Shown here: positions 50,101 to 59,489 of the stretch, one piece after another | Layout: the number at the start of each line of letters is the position of its first letter | How positions within the stretch are numbered: the stretch's first letter is position 1 | Assembly: GCA_020725545.1 (NCBI GenBank) | Contig: DYEV01000034.1 | Location: 1-64,000 of the forward strand | Source of the DNA: Desulfobacca sp. | GTDB taxonomy: Bacteria; Desulfobacterota; Desulfobaccia; Desulfobaccales; Desulfobaccaceae | Direction: 5' to 3' | Length of the DNA stretch: 64,000 bases | Notes under the pieces: generated by a model | What the model saw: the letters and a program-made list of their open reading frames with translations, nothing else | Database searches by the model: none | Told to the model about the DNA's origin: nothing | Made by a program: the position numbers and the translations under genes

Positions 50101-51084
50101 ATGATGTCACAACAATTTGCGTTCTTGCGTCGAAACCTGAATCTGAGCAAGTTCCTTCAGATGAGGCTGAACAGTTGGCTCATCCGGTTTTTGCCCTTTT
50201 GGCTGTCACGCCTATACCTCATGTTTTTGGGCCGGCTGTACTATTGCTTCAACCGCAAAGAGAAAAAACTTATTGAAAATACTATTCAATTCGTCTTGGG
50301 GAAAAAACTTCAGGGCCGAAAGCTGCGCCGCGTCAAACGGCAAACCTTTCATGGTATATTCGACCACTATCATGAAAAACTTTATTTAGCCTATACCCCC
50401 TTCAAGCGTCTAAGAAAATTTTTTGCCAAAAAAATGCGTTTTGAAGGTGAGGAGGCTCTGCAGGAAGCCCTGGCTTTGGGCAAAGGGGCCATTTTGGCCA
50501 CGGGACATTTCGGCGCAGTGGAGTTTTTGCCGGCCGCCCTGGCTTTTAAAGGCTATAAAGTGGCCATTATCTGTCGGTTTCAGACCAGTCGGCTGCGGGA
50601 CTCGCTGGTGGCCCGGGCCCAACAGGTGGATCTGGAAGTGATCGACTCCGATAAGGGCAATTGTCTCCTGGCAGCCCTCAAAGCATTAAAACAGGGCCGG
50701 ATTATTATCACCGAGGCGGATGAGTTTGACGAGTGGAAGGCCAAAGACGACCATGAGATCACGTTTTTGGGGGCCAGACTGGATTATGATCGGGCCCTGG
50801 ATATCCTGCGCAAACGGTCGGGCGCGCCCGTGGTCTCCGCCTTAGTGAGCCGTCAAAACCGCGGCTATGCTCTCCACCTGAAACCGGTGACGGCCCAAAT
50901 CACTCCGACCCAGCGCGTCGGCGAAAAATGCCTGGAGATCCTGGAAGAAATGTGTTGGGCGCTGCCCACCCAATGGTATCAATGGAAGAAATTCGGCAAG
51001 ATGATCACCCCGCAGCTGGAAGAGGCCCTGGCGGGGGCTCCGTTGGCTACCAAACCGCTGGATCTGGCTTACCAATATGCCTAG
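50101..51084 (+). CDS. LpxL/HtrB-like acyltransferase, copy 2
   Basis: This 327-residue paralogue of the 44508-45485 product has the same landmarks in order: NLSKFLQMRLNSWLIRFLPF, MFLGRLYYCFNRKEKKLIEN, the H-x4-E site in ATGHFGAVEFLPAALAFKGY (about 135-154), IIITEADEFDEW and ALPTQWYQWKKFGKMI. GGGAGG lies before ATG 50101; ATG 50104 is possible. It stands alone between a hairpin leader and a long non-coding stretch. Codon use is more AT-rich than in copy 1. Confidence 0.85.
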   Translation: MMSQQFAFLRRNLNLSKFLQMRLNSWLIRFLPFWLSRLYLMFLGRLYYCFNRKEKKLIENTIQFVLGKKLQGRKLRRVKRQTFHGIFDHYHEKLYLAYTPFKRLRKFFAKKMRFEGEEALQEALALGKGAILATGHFGAVEFLPAALAFKGYKVAIICRFQTSRLRDSLVARAQQVDLEVIDSDKGNCLLAALKALKQGRIIITEADEFDEWKAKDDHEITFLGARLDYDRALDILRKRSGAPVVSALVSRQNRGYALHLKPVTAQITPTQRVGEKCLEILEEMCWALPTQWYQWKKFGKMITPQLEEALAGAPLATKPLDLAYQYA

Positions 51085-51757
51085 TAATTACGTAATTATA
51101 TATATTTTTATATTTACATTTTATTAAAACTCTGTATATTTAACCAAATGTTTTTATTATAACCTTTTGCCGGATGAACATTGCCGAAACCACACTCTCG
51201 TAGTTTCCTGCTTGGCAAACCCTTCAGGGAGCCGCCGCAGGAGTGTTCAGGAAAGGAGGTACTTTTCGCCAATTCTCTTCCAAGGCGACGGCGCCACCGG
51301 TACGGCCCCGTTGACCCAAATTTTGAGAGTTTACAGCAGTAGTTATACGAACAGCAAAGAGCAACTATTTTTCCCTGAAGCTCCCAAAAAGGACCGTTTG
51401 TTGCGACCAGAAGGGATTTTTCTCATGACCACGGGCGGGTCAGGCAGTATCCAGCATCTCGGAGTCCGCACTGGTGCGGCATCTCCTTCCCAATTATCAT
51501 CCCACCACCTTCAACCTGGGATAGTTCCTCATCCCATCTATCCCTTCCCCCCTGCCCGCAGGTCACACTCCTGGTCGGCGCCAAGCGGCCCTGATGGCAA
51601 GACGTCGGTCCTGACATCTTCTTGGGAGGTCAGAGGCCGCCGCTCGGCTTCGGGACAAAATTTCTGGCAACCTCGAACCAAAGGAGGTCAATGACGTAAG
51701 AAGACACCCTGTCAGGAAACATTGCGGCCACCGGCCAGACTAAAGCCAGGCGGCCCT
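51085..51757. other. Long non-coding stretch after second lpxL-like gene
   Basis: It starts AT-rich for about 85 bases, then is mixed. A 175-codon frame exists at 51167-51694, but its composition (Ser/Pro/Arg-rich, no domain or signal) argues against a gene. Ribosome-site-like GGAGG stretches occur at about 51256 and 51683, the latter followed only by ATG ACG TAA. Hairpin-forming pieces are frequent but I cannot assign them. Confidence 0.45.
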
Positions 51758-51976
51758 GGGTAACGTTCGCCCCGAAAACCGATCAGACAGGATTCGGCAA
51801 AGGGGGAAGTATGTCCTAAATCCAATCCCTGCCGGATCTGGCCAGGGGAGAGGTCTGTCCAGATACTTATCCCTCGGAATTCGGCCGAGGGGGAGGTCTG
51901 TTCTCAATCCAATCCCTGCTGGATTTGGACAAGGGAGAACTATGTCCTGAAGCCAATTGCTGCCGGCCGCAGGGCA
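51758..51976 (+). repeat. Tandem imperfect 44-bp repeat, four clear units plus a degenerate first unit
   Basis: Units start at 51802, 51845, 51889 and 51933, i.e. 43-44 bases apart. Each begins with a purine block (GGGGGAAGTATGTCC, GGGGAGAGGTCTGTCC, GGGGGAGGTCTGTTC, GGGAGAACTATGTCC), then AATCCAATCCCTG or a variant, then GGATCTGG / GAATTCGG / GGATTTGG. A degenerate unit at about 51758-51801 ends with GATTCGGCAAA. Within units the middle can fold into small hairpins. There are no unique spacers between units, so it is not a CRISPR array. It is not in a supported frame. Confidence 0.75.
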
Positions 51977-52102
51977 GGCCGGCTGCCTGCTGGCATCTCC
52001 GGGGCGTGCTGAAGAGGTCTATCTCCTCGGAAAAAAACCAAACCTTCCCATAACTTGTAGCCGCTTATGAGAACCACTTGTAAGACCCCGAAAGCCGATT
52101 CC

Positions 52103-52178
52103 AATTCATCCTGAGCGCAGCGAAGAACCTTGTCTTGCAGCCTAAATTGAGAGCCTTCACTTCGTTTTGGCTGACAAG
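52103..52178. repeat. MITE-like palindromic element, family B, copy 4
   Basis: TTCATCCTGAGCGCAGCGAA at the left and GAGAGCCTTCACTTCGTTTT then GGCTGAC at the right align with the core of 21300-21419. Terminal inverted repeats are not clear here. It lies 90 bases beyond the end of the NUDIX gene. Confidence 0.6.
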
Positions 52179-52267
52179 ATAGGTCGCGCCCACTTCCAGG
52201 GCCCCCCGCAACGTCGACCTCCAGGTCGGCGGCCATATTGTGGCTAAGGACAAACCCCCTGGGGAGG

Positions 52268-52687
52268 TTAGGGTCTACCCTGGCCGGCGCCGCCTTGTTG
52301 CAAAATTTGCTGCGCCTGGGCAAGGAGCGCCCGGGTATCGGGGAAGGTCAACAGGGCACCGGCGGTCTCAAAGGGTTCCCAGCGGCACTGCCGAATTTCC
52401 AGGGGCTGGCTCTCCCCCCGGTAAGCCAACAGGTAGATGATGGCAGCAACCGGCTCGCCCCGATAGACAAACCGAAGAGTTCCCAAGGATGCGATAATCT
52501 CGGCTTCTACCCCGGTTTCTTCCCGGATTTCTCGCCGGGCGGCTTCCTCCGGGTCTTCCCCTGGTTCGATATGGCCTTTGGGGAGCACCCAATGTTCCGG
52601 AGTCGGCTTCGCCTGCACCAATAAATAGTAGATCTTGTCCTGCTGCACCCGGTAGACAATGCCGCCGGCGTGGGTATATTGAGTCAA
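52268..52687 (-). CDS. NUDIX hydrolase (Ap4A/diadenosine-type)
   Basis: The 139-residue protein contains the full NUDIX box: GHIEPGEDPEEAARREIREE then TGVEAEII (about 38-65, G-x5-E-x7-R-E-U-x-E-E-x-G-U). The N-terminus HAGGIVYRVQQDKIYYLLVQ and WVLPKGH place it near the diadenosine polyphosphate/MutT-like group. It removes nucleoside-diphosphate-linked compounds; the exact substrate is unknown. It diverges from the large symporter-kinase gene. Confidence 0.92.
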   Translation of the reverse strand: MTQYTHAGGIVYRVQQDKIYYLLVQAKPTPEHWVLPKGHIEPGEDPEEAARREIREETGVEAEIIASLGTLRFVYRGEPVAAIIYLLAYRGESQPLEIRQCRWEPFETAGALLTFPDTRALLAQAQQILQQGGAGQGRP

Positions 52688-52884
52688 AGCGCAGTCCTCC
52701 TTTCAGCCTGGACGAATATTTTCCTCGGTTGGCAACCCGAACTTGCCTCGGCGCCGCTTCCCCCTTGTTTTACTGCTGTGGCCGTAATATGATCAAAGGA
52801 GAGGAGTGTGGGCGTGTCGAGCTCAAGAGTCGCCGGCCGGCACCGCCCATCTGCAACGGTTCCGAGGCGTGCTGAGGGGTTGTC

Positions 52885-55800
52885 ATGCTCTCCCCCCTGT
52901 TCGTGGCCCTTGTGGCCCTTAGTTATATGCTGGCCCTCTTTGCTTTGGCCTTTTACGGCGACCAGCGGCGCGCCCAAGGCCGCAGTCTGATCGATAATCC
53001 CTATATCTATACCCTTTCTCTGGCAGTCTATTGTACATCCTGGACGTTCTATGGCAGTGTGGGCAAGGCCGCTACCAGCGGGCTAATTTTTTTGGCCACC
53101 TATCTGGGGCCGACCTTGGCAGCCACTACCTGGTGGTTTATTCTGCGCAAACTCCTGCGTCTTTGCAAAGCAAATAATCTGACCACCTTGCCTGATTTCC
53201 TCGTCCTGCGGTATGGCAAGAGCTCAGTGTTAGGGATGGTGGCTACCCTCGGCATCCTCCTGGCGGTGGTGCCGTATATCGGTTTACAGCTCAAAGCCGT
53301 GGCCGACACCTTTACCATTCTGGTCAGCCATGGCACCAGTACTGAGGCGCCCTCTGCGCCATACCACACAGGGTTTTATGTGGCCCTGATCTTGGCGGTC
53401 TTCGGCATCTTATTCGGTGCCCGGCATCTCGACCCCACCGAGCGGCATGAGGGCATGGTGGCAGCCATCGCCTTCGAATCCGTGGTCAAACTGGTGGCCT
53501 TCCTGGCCGTAGGTCTGGTGGTCTCGCTGGTGTTATTCCCCGGCTGGGGGAGTCTGTTCGGAGCCGTCTGCCGGCGTGCTGATCTCTGCAATCTGCTCCG
53601 CTTTGATGGCGGTCCTGAAAATAATTTTCAAGTCTTTTTTGTCAAAACGATTCTGGCCATGGGAGCCATCCTGCTGCTGCCCCGGCAATTTCACATGGCG
53701 GTGGTGGAAAACGTCCGGGAGCGGCATCTATTGACCGCCATGTGGCTCTTGCCCCTTTATTTGTTGCTCATCAATTTATTTGTGTTGCCCATTGCTTTTG
53801 CCGGTCTTTTGTTGGATCTGCCAGTCTCCCAGGCAGATACTTTTGTCCTGCGCCTCCCCCTCCAACACGGCTATCCCATCCTGGCCCTCGTAGTCTTTCT
53901 CGGCGGTCTGTCAGCCGCCACAGCCATGGTGGTAGTGGCCTCCGTCGCTGTCAGTACCATGCTCTTAAACAATCTAATCATGCCGCTCGCCCTGCGCCTG
54001 CGCTTGGCCGACAGATTTTCAACCCATCTCCTCCAGGTAAAGCGTTTGGGGATCGTTGTCGTCATTCTTTTGGGTTACCTGAGCTATCGAGTGATCGGCA
54101 TCACTCTGATGCTCGTTGATATGGGGCACATTGCCTTTCTGGGAGTCATGCAGTTGGCTCCGGTGGTTTTGGGGGCGATGTATTGGCGGGAGGCCAATCA
54201 GAAGGGGGCCCTGGCCGGCTTGAGTGGTGGTTTGGCTGTGTGGTTTTACACATTAGTGGTGCCGCCCACCGTGGCCGCCGGTTGGCTGCCGGAAACCCTC
54301 CTGGCGCAGGGCCCCTGGGGGCTGGCTTGGCTGAAACCCACAGCTTTATTTGGCCTCAGCGGCTTAGACCACCTGTCCCACGCTTTTTTCTGGTCATTGT
54401 GTGTGAATATTACCCTTTTTGTTTGCGTTTCCTTATTGACCGAGCCGACTCCTCTGGAAGAAGAACAGGCCGTCAGATTCGTCCAAGCCTTATCGGCCGA
54501 AACGATTCCCACCCGGGAGATGCGTTTCACCTACCTGCCCTCCTCCGAGCAGTTGACTAATTTTATGGCAAAATTTATCGGCGCCGACCGGGCTGAGGAA
54601 GCCCGCCAGACCTTTCTGGAGGAGATCAAAATCGCCGAAGATGATTGGGGGGATCGGGAAAAAAGGCAATTGGCCGAATTTGTGGAGCGCACCATTGCCG
54701 GCTCCATTGGCCCGGCCGCGGCCCGCATCATTATGGACGGCTATCTTTCCTCGGTGGGTTCGCGGATGGAGGAGGTTTTCGATCTTTTCGGCCGCGTGAC
54801 CAGCTCTTTGGAAGAGAGTCAGGAGCAGTTGAAACGCCGAGTGGCTGAACTCTCCGTCCTCTATGAAGCCGCCCGCAAATTGACTTCTTCTTTATACATG
54901 CCGGAGTTAATGGAGGGAGTGCTGGACCTCTTGGTGGACCGCCTGGGGGTGGAACGCTGTGCCATTCGGTTGTTGGACGACGACGGCTATCTGCGGATCA
55001 AAAGCTATCGCAATCTGCCCCCGGCCGTGCAGGAAGTGGCCATCAAACCGGACATGCGGCCGCTACTGGGGCAGTGTCTGCTTACCCCTCAGGTGATTTC
55101 GGTGGCCGACAGCTCCATTGTCTGGGATAGATTGCAGGGCCTGCACGAATCCGAGACCATGGCCTCCCTTGTTCTGGCCCCCATTGCCACGGAAACCATG
55201 TCCTTGGGGGTCTTAAGTGCAGCCAGCAGCCAGAAAGGGTATTTTGCCAAAGAACACGTGGAGTTTTTCCAATCTCTGGCCGGACAATTGGGCTTGGCGG
55301 TGCGCAGTGCCCAGTTGGTAGCCCATCATATCCGCAATCCCTTGGTCGCCATTGGCGGTTTTGCCCATCGTCTTTACAAAAAGCTGCCCCAGGGGTCGGT
55401 CACCCAACAGTACGCCGAAATCATCATCAAAGAGGCCGAACGCCTGGAGCAGATGGTGCGGGATATTGTCGAGACCACCGTGGTGGCGATCCCCCGGGAG
55501 GAGGAGCAGGATCCCAATCAGGTGGTGCGGGGCGCCCTGGGAATCCTGAAGGAGACCTTTGCCGAAAAAAAGATCAGGCTGAAGGTGCATCTGGCCCCGG
55601 ACCTGCCGCCCTTGATTATGGATGTAGGCAACCTGAAACGGGCCCTCCTGCAAGTCATGGCCAATGCCTTGGAGGCCATGGCCACGGGCGGGACCTTGGA
55701 GATCACTACGGCCCATGAGAATAACCATGTGGTCATCCGTATCACTGACGACGGCAGGGGCATTCCCGCCGCCATTTTGCCCCACATTTTTGATACATTT

Positions 55801-55947
55801 TTTTCCACCAAGCCGGCCGGCCCGGGTTTGGGTCTGCCCATCGTGCACCGCATCGTCACCCAACACCGGGGGCAGATTACCATCGATAGTCAAGAACAGG
55901 TGGGCACGACAGTTACCATCAAACTCCCGGCCTTGAGGCCCGGCTAA
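52885..55947 (+). CDS. Sodium:solute symporter fused to a histidine kinase (CbrA-like)
   Basis: 1020 residues. About residues 1-520 form an SSS-family transporter with some 13 membrane spans (TSWTFYGSVGKAATSGLIFL; LPDFLVLRYGKSSVLGMVAT; VVVASVAVSTMLLNN). A linker of about 120 residues and a coiled coil (LEESQEQLKRRVAELSVLYE, about 645) lead to a GAF domain (about 665-805). The kinase has H-box LVAHHIRNPLVAIGG (His about 814), N-box MANALEAMA, DDGRGIP and FSTKPAGPGLGLPIVH. It is probably a sensor coupled to uptake or nutrient detection, as in CbrA. No response regulator gene is nearby. Confidence 0.92.
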   Translation: MLSPLFVALVALSYMLALFALAFYGDQRRAQGRSLIDNPYIYTLSLAVYCTSWTFYGSVGKAATSGLIFLATYLGPTLAATTWWFILRKLLRLCKANNLTTLPDFLVLRYGKSSVLGMVATLGILLAVVPYIGLQLKAVADTFTILVSHGTSTEAPSAPYHTGFYVALILAVFGILFGARHLDPTERHEGMVAAIAFESVVKLVAFLAVGLVVSLVLFPGWGSLFGAVCRRADLCNLLRFDGGPENNFQVFFVKTILAMGAILLLPRQFHMAVVENVRERHLLTAMWLLPLYLLLINLFVLPIAFAGLLLDLPVSQADTFVLRLPLQHGYPILALVVFLGGLSAATAMVVVASVAVSTMLLNNLIMPLALRLRLADRFSTHLLQVKRLGIVVVILLGYLSYRVIGITLMLVDMGHIAFLGVMQLAPVVLGAMYWREANQKGALAGLSGGLAVWFYTLVVPPTVAAGWLPETLLAQGPWGLAWLKPTALFGLSGLDHLSHAFFWSLCVNITLFVCVSLLTEPTPLEEEQAVRFVQALSAETIPTREMRFTYLPSSEQLTNFMAKFIGADRAEEARQTFLEEIKIAEDDWGDREKRQLAEFVERTIAGSIGPAAARIIMDGYLSSVGSRMEEVFDLFGRVTSSLEESQEQLKRRVAELSVLYEAARKLTSSLYMPELMEGVLDLLVDRLGVERCAIRLLDDDGYLRIKSYRNLPPAVQEVAIKPDMRPLLGQCLLTPQVISVADSSIVWDRLQGLHESETMASLVLAPIATETMSLGVLSAASSQKGYFAKEHVEFFQSLAGQLGLAVRSAQLVAHHIRNPLVAIGGFAHRLYKKLPQGSVTQQYAEIIIKEAERLEQMVRDIVETTVVAIPREEEQDPNQVVRGALGILKETFAEKKIRLKVHLAPDLPPLIMDVGNLKRALLQVMANALEAMATGGTLEITTAHENNHVVIRITDDGRGIPAAILPHIFDTFFSTKPAGPGLGLPIVHRIVTQHRGQITIDSQEQVGTTVTIKLPALRPG

Positions 55948-56092
55948 CTCTGGCGCGGTTCTCCGCCTCACCAGCCAGACCGCTGGCCTGTTGGCCCTAA
56001 GTTTTCATAGAGAGACAATACCAGGCTTTCCGGCGAATATTACCAACCGGCCATCGCCTTTCCTGGGTATTGGAGCGACAACCGAGAGTGGC

Positions 56093-58021
56093 ATGAATCC
56101 CGTAATCCTTTTAATCTTATCCTTAGCCTGTCAAATATGGGCGGCGGCCATGGCGTTGCGCCTTATCCGCCTGACCGGTCGGACCTGGGCCTGGTTTCTC
56201 ATTGCCCTGGCTTTGGTGCTGATGATTCTGCGACGGTCGCTGACCCTTTACGATGTGCTTTATTTCGGAACCAGCCCCCTGGAAGCATCCACTGAACTGG
56301 TGGGTCTGGCGGTGTCCTTTCTCTTGGCCGTCGGCATCGCCGGCATCGATCCCACGTTCCGTGCCATCCAGGGTGCCCAGGAATCCCTGCGCCTGAACGA
56401 AGCTCGCCTGGCCGCGGTCTGGGAACTGAGTCAGATGGCCTCGGCGTCTTTACAGGAGGTTACCCAGTATACCCTGCAGGCCGGGGTTGAATTGACCAGA
56501 AGCGACGTGGGGTTTGTGGGGCTCATCGATCCCGCTGAAGTTAATCTGCAGATCCTGTCCTGGTCGGACAAGGTGATGTCAGAGTGTGGGGTCCATGAGC
56601 GGCCTCTTACTTATCCTTTGGCCACGGCCGGACTGTGGGGGGAAGCGGTGCGACGCCGCCAGGCTCTTGTCATTAATGACTATGCCACGACGACAGAAGC
56701 GAAAAAAGGGGTTCCCCCGGGTCATATCGGCTTACAGCGCTTGCTGGTGGTACCGGTCGTGGAGGAGCAGCGGGTGGTGGCGCTGGCCGCCGTGGCCAAC
56801 AAACGGGAACCCTATGATGCGCGGGACCAACGTCAGTTGACCCTTCTCCTTCAAGGCATGTGGCAGCATCTGCGCCGGCAGCGCTCCCAACAGGCCATGG
56901 CCCACGAAATCGAACGGATGCATCAGTTTCAAGCCAAACTCATCCAGACCTCAAATGACGGCATCATTGCCAGCGACCGGCAAGGCAACATTCTGATTTT
57001 CAATGCGGGAGCGGAAAAAATCTTGGGCTACCGACACGAGGAAGTGGTCGGCAAAATGAAGGTCCAGGACCTCTATCCCCCCAATCAGGCCAACAAAATT
57101 CTCAAGATGTTATTCTCGCTCCAGTCAGGCGGCCGCGGCCGCCTGGTCAATTACGAAACGCTGGTGCGAGGCAAAAACGGCAGCCTCATCCCGGTGGAAT
57201 TATCCGCAACCTTCATTATGGAAGATCATACCATCATGGCCGTTGTGGGCTTCTTCCGCGACCTGCGAGAGCGCCTGATTCTCCAGGAAAAGGCTCTGCA
57301 AAACGAGCGTCTGGCTGTCTTAGGGCGGATGGCCGCCCATATCAGCCATGAAATCAAAAACCCCCTCATGGTCATCGGCGGCTTCGCCCGCCAGGTCCGG
57401 GACAGCCTCGCCGGTCAGCAAGAGAAAATTATTGATAAATTGAATATTATTATTGATGAAATCAGACGCCTCGAGGACTTCCTGGTGGAAGTGGGCCGCT
57501 TTACCAAATTCTCTGATCCCCGCCTGCAAGTGGGAGACTTGAACGCCCTTTTACAGGACACCTGCCGGTTCCTGGAACCGGTCTTAACGGAAAAAGGCAT
57601 CAGTCTGTCCCTGGCATTGGCGCCTGATCTCCCCTCTTTTCCCTTTGATGCCGATCATATCCGTCAGGTTTTTCTGAATCTCCTGAAAAACGGCATTGAA
57701 GCCATGGAATCGGGGGGCAACTTGACGGTTTCAAGCCAGGTCAAGGATAATGCCATCCAGGTGGTCATGGCTGATACCGGCCCTGGGATACCCCCAGAAC
57801 TTCTGAGGAAGATTTTTCGCCCCTTTTTTTCCACCAAACCTCGCGGCTCTGGCCTGGGGTTGGCCATCTGCCAGCAGATCATGGCGGCCCATGCCGGTGA
57901 AATCCAGTTGCAGAGCCAGCTTGGCCAGGGGACTAGGGTCACCCTGGTTTTCCATCTGCCGGAAACCACTCCCAGTCAAGCCGGCGCCGCCGGTCAGGAT
58001 CCTGCCAAAACGGTTGCATGA
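56093..58021 (+). CDS. Membrane-bound sensor histidine kinase with GAF and PAS domains
   Basis: 642 residues from ATG 56093; an open frame to 55991 adds nothing conserved. Two to three N-terminal membrane spans (about 3-80, including ILLILSLACQIWAAAMALRL), then a GAF domain (about 125-290; QRLLVVPVVEEQRVVALAAV), PAS (about 290-410; ASDRQGNILIFNAGAEKILG), HisKA with HISHEIKNPLMVIGG (His about 417) and HATPase (LLKNGIEAM, DTGPGIPPELL, STKPRGSGLGLAICQ). It starts 145 bases after the symporter-kinase and may be cotranscribed with it. Confidence 0.92.
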   Translation: MNPVILLILSLACQIWAAAMALRLIRLTGRTWAWFLIALALVLMILRRSLTLYDVLYFGTSPLEASTELVGLAVSFLLAVGIAGIDPTFRAIQGAQESLRLNEARLAAVWELSQMASASLQEVTQYTLQAGVELTRSDVGFVGLIDPAEVNLQILSWSDKVMSECGVHERPLTYPLATAGLWGEAVRRRQALVINDYATTTEAKKGVPPGHIGLQRLLVVPVVEEQRVVALAAVANKREPYDARDQRQLTLLLQGMWQHLRRQRSQQAMAHEIERMHQFQAKLIQTSNDGIIASDRQGNILIFNAGAEKILGYRHEEVVGKMKVQDLYPPNQANKILKMLFSLQSGGRGRLVNYETLVRGKNGSLIPVELSATFIMEDHTIMAVVGFFRDLRERLILQEKALQNERLAVLGRMAAHISHEIKNPLMVIGGFARQVRDSLAGQQEKIIDKLNIIIDEIRRLEDFLVEVGRFTKFSDPRLQVGDLNALLQDTCRFLEPVLTEKGISLSLALAPDLPSFPFDADHIRQVFLNLLKNGIEAMESGGNLTVSSQVKDNAIQVVMADTGPGIPPELLRKIFRPFFSTKPRGSGLGLAICQQIMAAHAGEIQLQSQLGQGTRVTLVFHLPETTPSQAGAAGQDPAKTVA

Positions 58022-58063
58022 CTGGCCCACAAGTGGCCAGAGAAGAGGAATTGAGAACTGACC

Positions 58064-59329
58064 ATGAATATTTCCACTCATCCAGTTGTCATTATCGGGG
58101 CCGGGGTAGCTGGCCTCTGTTGTGCCCGGCGGTTACAACAACTGAAGGTTCCTTGGGTCATTCTGGAGGCCAGCGATGGCATCGGCGGCCGGGTCCGCAC
58201 CGACCGTGTGGACGGCTTCCTTTTGGACCGAGGCTTCCAGGTCTTGCAGACCGCTTATCCGGAGGCCCAGAGAGAATTGGATTACAGCACTCTGAAGTTG
58301 CATCCCTTTCATCCCGGCGCGCTGATTTATTATCAGGGCCGGTTGCACCGCGTCGCCGATCCCTTCCGACAGCCCCAGCATCTTTGGGCCACAATCTTTT
58401 CGCCTATCGGCACGTTGGGGGACAAACTGCGAGTGGCCAGGTTGCGGTACCGGGTTAGTCAACCATCTCTGGCCGAGCTGTTCCAGCAGCCAGAGAGCAG
58501 CACCCTGGCATACCTAAAAGCCCAGGGATTTTCCGACAATATCATCGAACGTTTCTTCCGGCCGTTCTACAGCGGCGTCTTTTTTGAAAAAGAGCTGGCT
58601 TCTTCCAGCCGTATGTTCGCCTTTGTTTTCCGGATGTTGTCTGAAGGCGAGGCGGCCCTGCCGGAGGGAGGCATCGGTGCCATTGCCCACCAATTAGCTG
58701 CCCCCTTGCCCCCGGAGGCTATCCGCCTGCACAGTCGGGTAGTGGCTGTGGATGATGGCCGGGTGACACTGGCCGATGGCAGTGGGCAAGCTGCCCGAGC
58801 CATAGTCATTGCCACCAATGGACGCCAGGCGGCCGCACTGTTGCAGGAGGATCGGCAATTTGCGACTACGGCCACCACGAATATGTATTTTGCTGCCGCT
58901 GCACCTCCCGTACGAGAGCCGACGCTGGTCTTGGATGGGGAGAATCAGGGACCTGTGACCAATCTGTTGGTTCCCAGTCAAGTCTCGCCATCTTACGCCC
59001 CACCAGGCCAGGCGCTCATCTCGGCCACCATTATCGGCATTCCCAGAGAAGATGAGCAACAACTGGAAAAAGCGGTCAGGCAGCAGCTCAGCCACTGGTT
59101 CGGACCCCAAGTCCGAACCTGGCGGCATCTTCGGACCTATAGGATCGCCGAGGCCTTGCCCAGTCAACTGCCTCCCACCCCGAACCCCTTCGCTCCCCGG
59201 GTGCGGGTGCGACCGGGTATTTTTTTGTGTGGTGAATATGGCAGTCTTTCCGGCTTGCAGTGGGCCATGGTATCCGGCCGCTTGGCCGCCGAGGCCGTCG
59301 TTGCCGACCTCGCCTCTGCCGAGATTTAA
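58064..59329 (+). CDS. FAD-dependent amine oxidase/phytoene desaturase-like oxidoreductase
   Basis: This 421-residue flavoprotein has the N-terminal dinucleotide-binding motif VVIIGAGVAGLCCARRLQ (about 8-25), then LEASDGIGGRVRTDRVDGFL (about 34-53), an extended GG motif. The C-terminal FAD contact is IFLCGEYGSLSGLQWAMVSG (about 386-405). The middle (RFFRPFYSGVFFEKELASSS) resembles carotenoid/protoporphyrinogen-type desaturases. The substrate is unknown. It sits 42 bases after a sensor kinase gene and is followed by a repeat. Confidence 0.88.
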   Translation: MNISTHPVVIIGAGVAGLCCARRLQQLKVPWVILEASDGIGGRVRTDRVDGFLLDRGFQVLQTAYPEAQRELDYSTLKLHPFHPGALIYYQGRLHRVADPFRQPQHLWATIFSPIGTLGDKLRVARLRYRVSQPSLAELFQQPESSTLAYLKAQGFSDNIIERFFRPFYSGVFFEKELASSSRMFAFVFRMLSEGEAALPEGGIGAIAHQLAAPLPPEAIRLHSRVVAVDDGRVTLADGSGQAARAIVIATNGRQAAALLQEDRQFATTATTNMYFAAAAPPVREPTLVLDGENQGPVTNLLVPSQVSPSYAPPGQALISATIIGIPREDEQQLEKAVRQQLSHWFGPQVRTWRHLRTYRIAEALPSQLPPTPNPFAPRVRVRPGIFLCGEYGSLSGLQWAMVSGRLAAEAVVADLASAEI

Positions 59330-59489
59330 GGTGGCCGGCGCAACATGACCATTCGTGCCGGTTGTCGAAGGTTTTCTTAGCCGGCCACGGCGGCTCGCCC
59401 CCCCGGAAAGAGAATGGGAATCGAAAAACAGCGAGGTAGGTTTCCGAGGAACACCCGCAGCAAGGTGTCTTTACAACATTTCTCAGACC

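Noticed and set aside
51167-51694. 175-codon plus-strand frame after the second lpxL-like gene
   Set aside because: Ser/Pro/Arg-rich composition, no domain, signal or good ribosome site; treated as non-coding.
51758-51976. CRISPR array
   Set aside because: Units are contiguous and imperfect, without unique spacers, and no cas genes are present.
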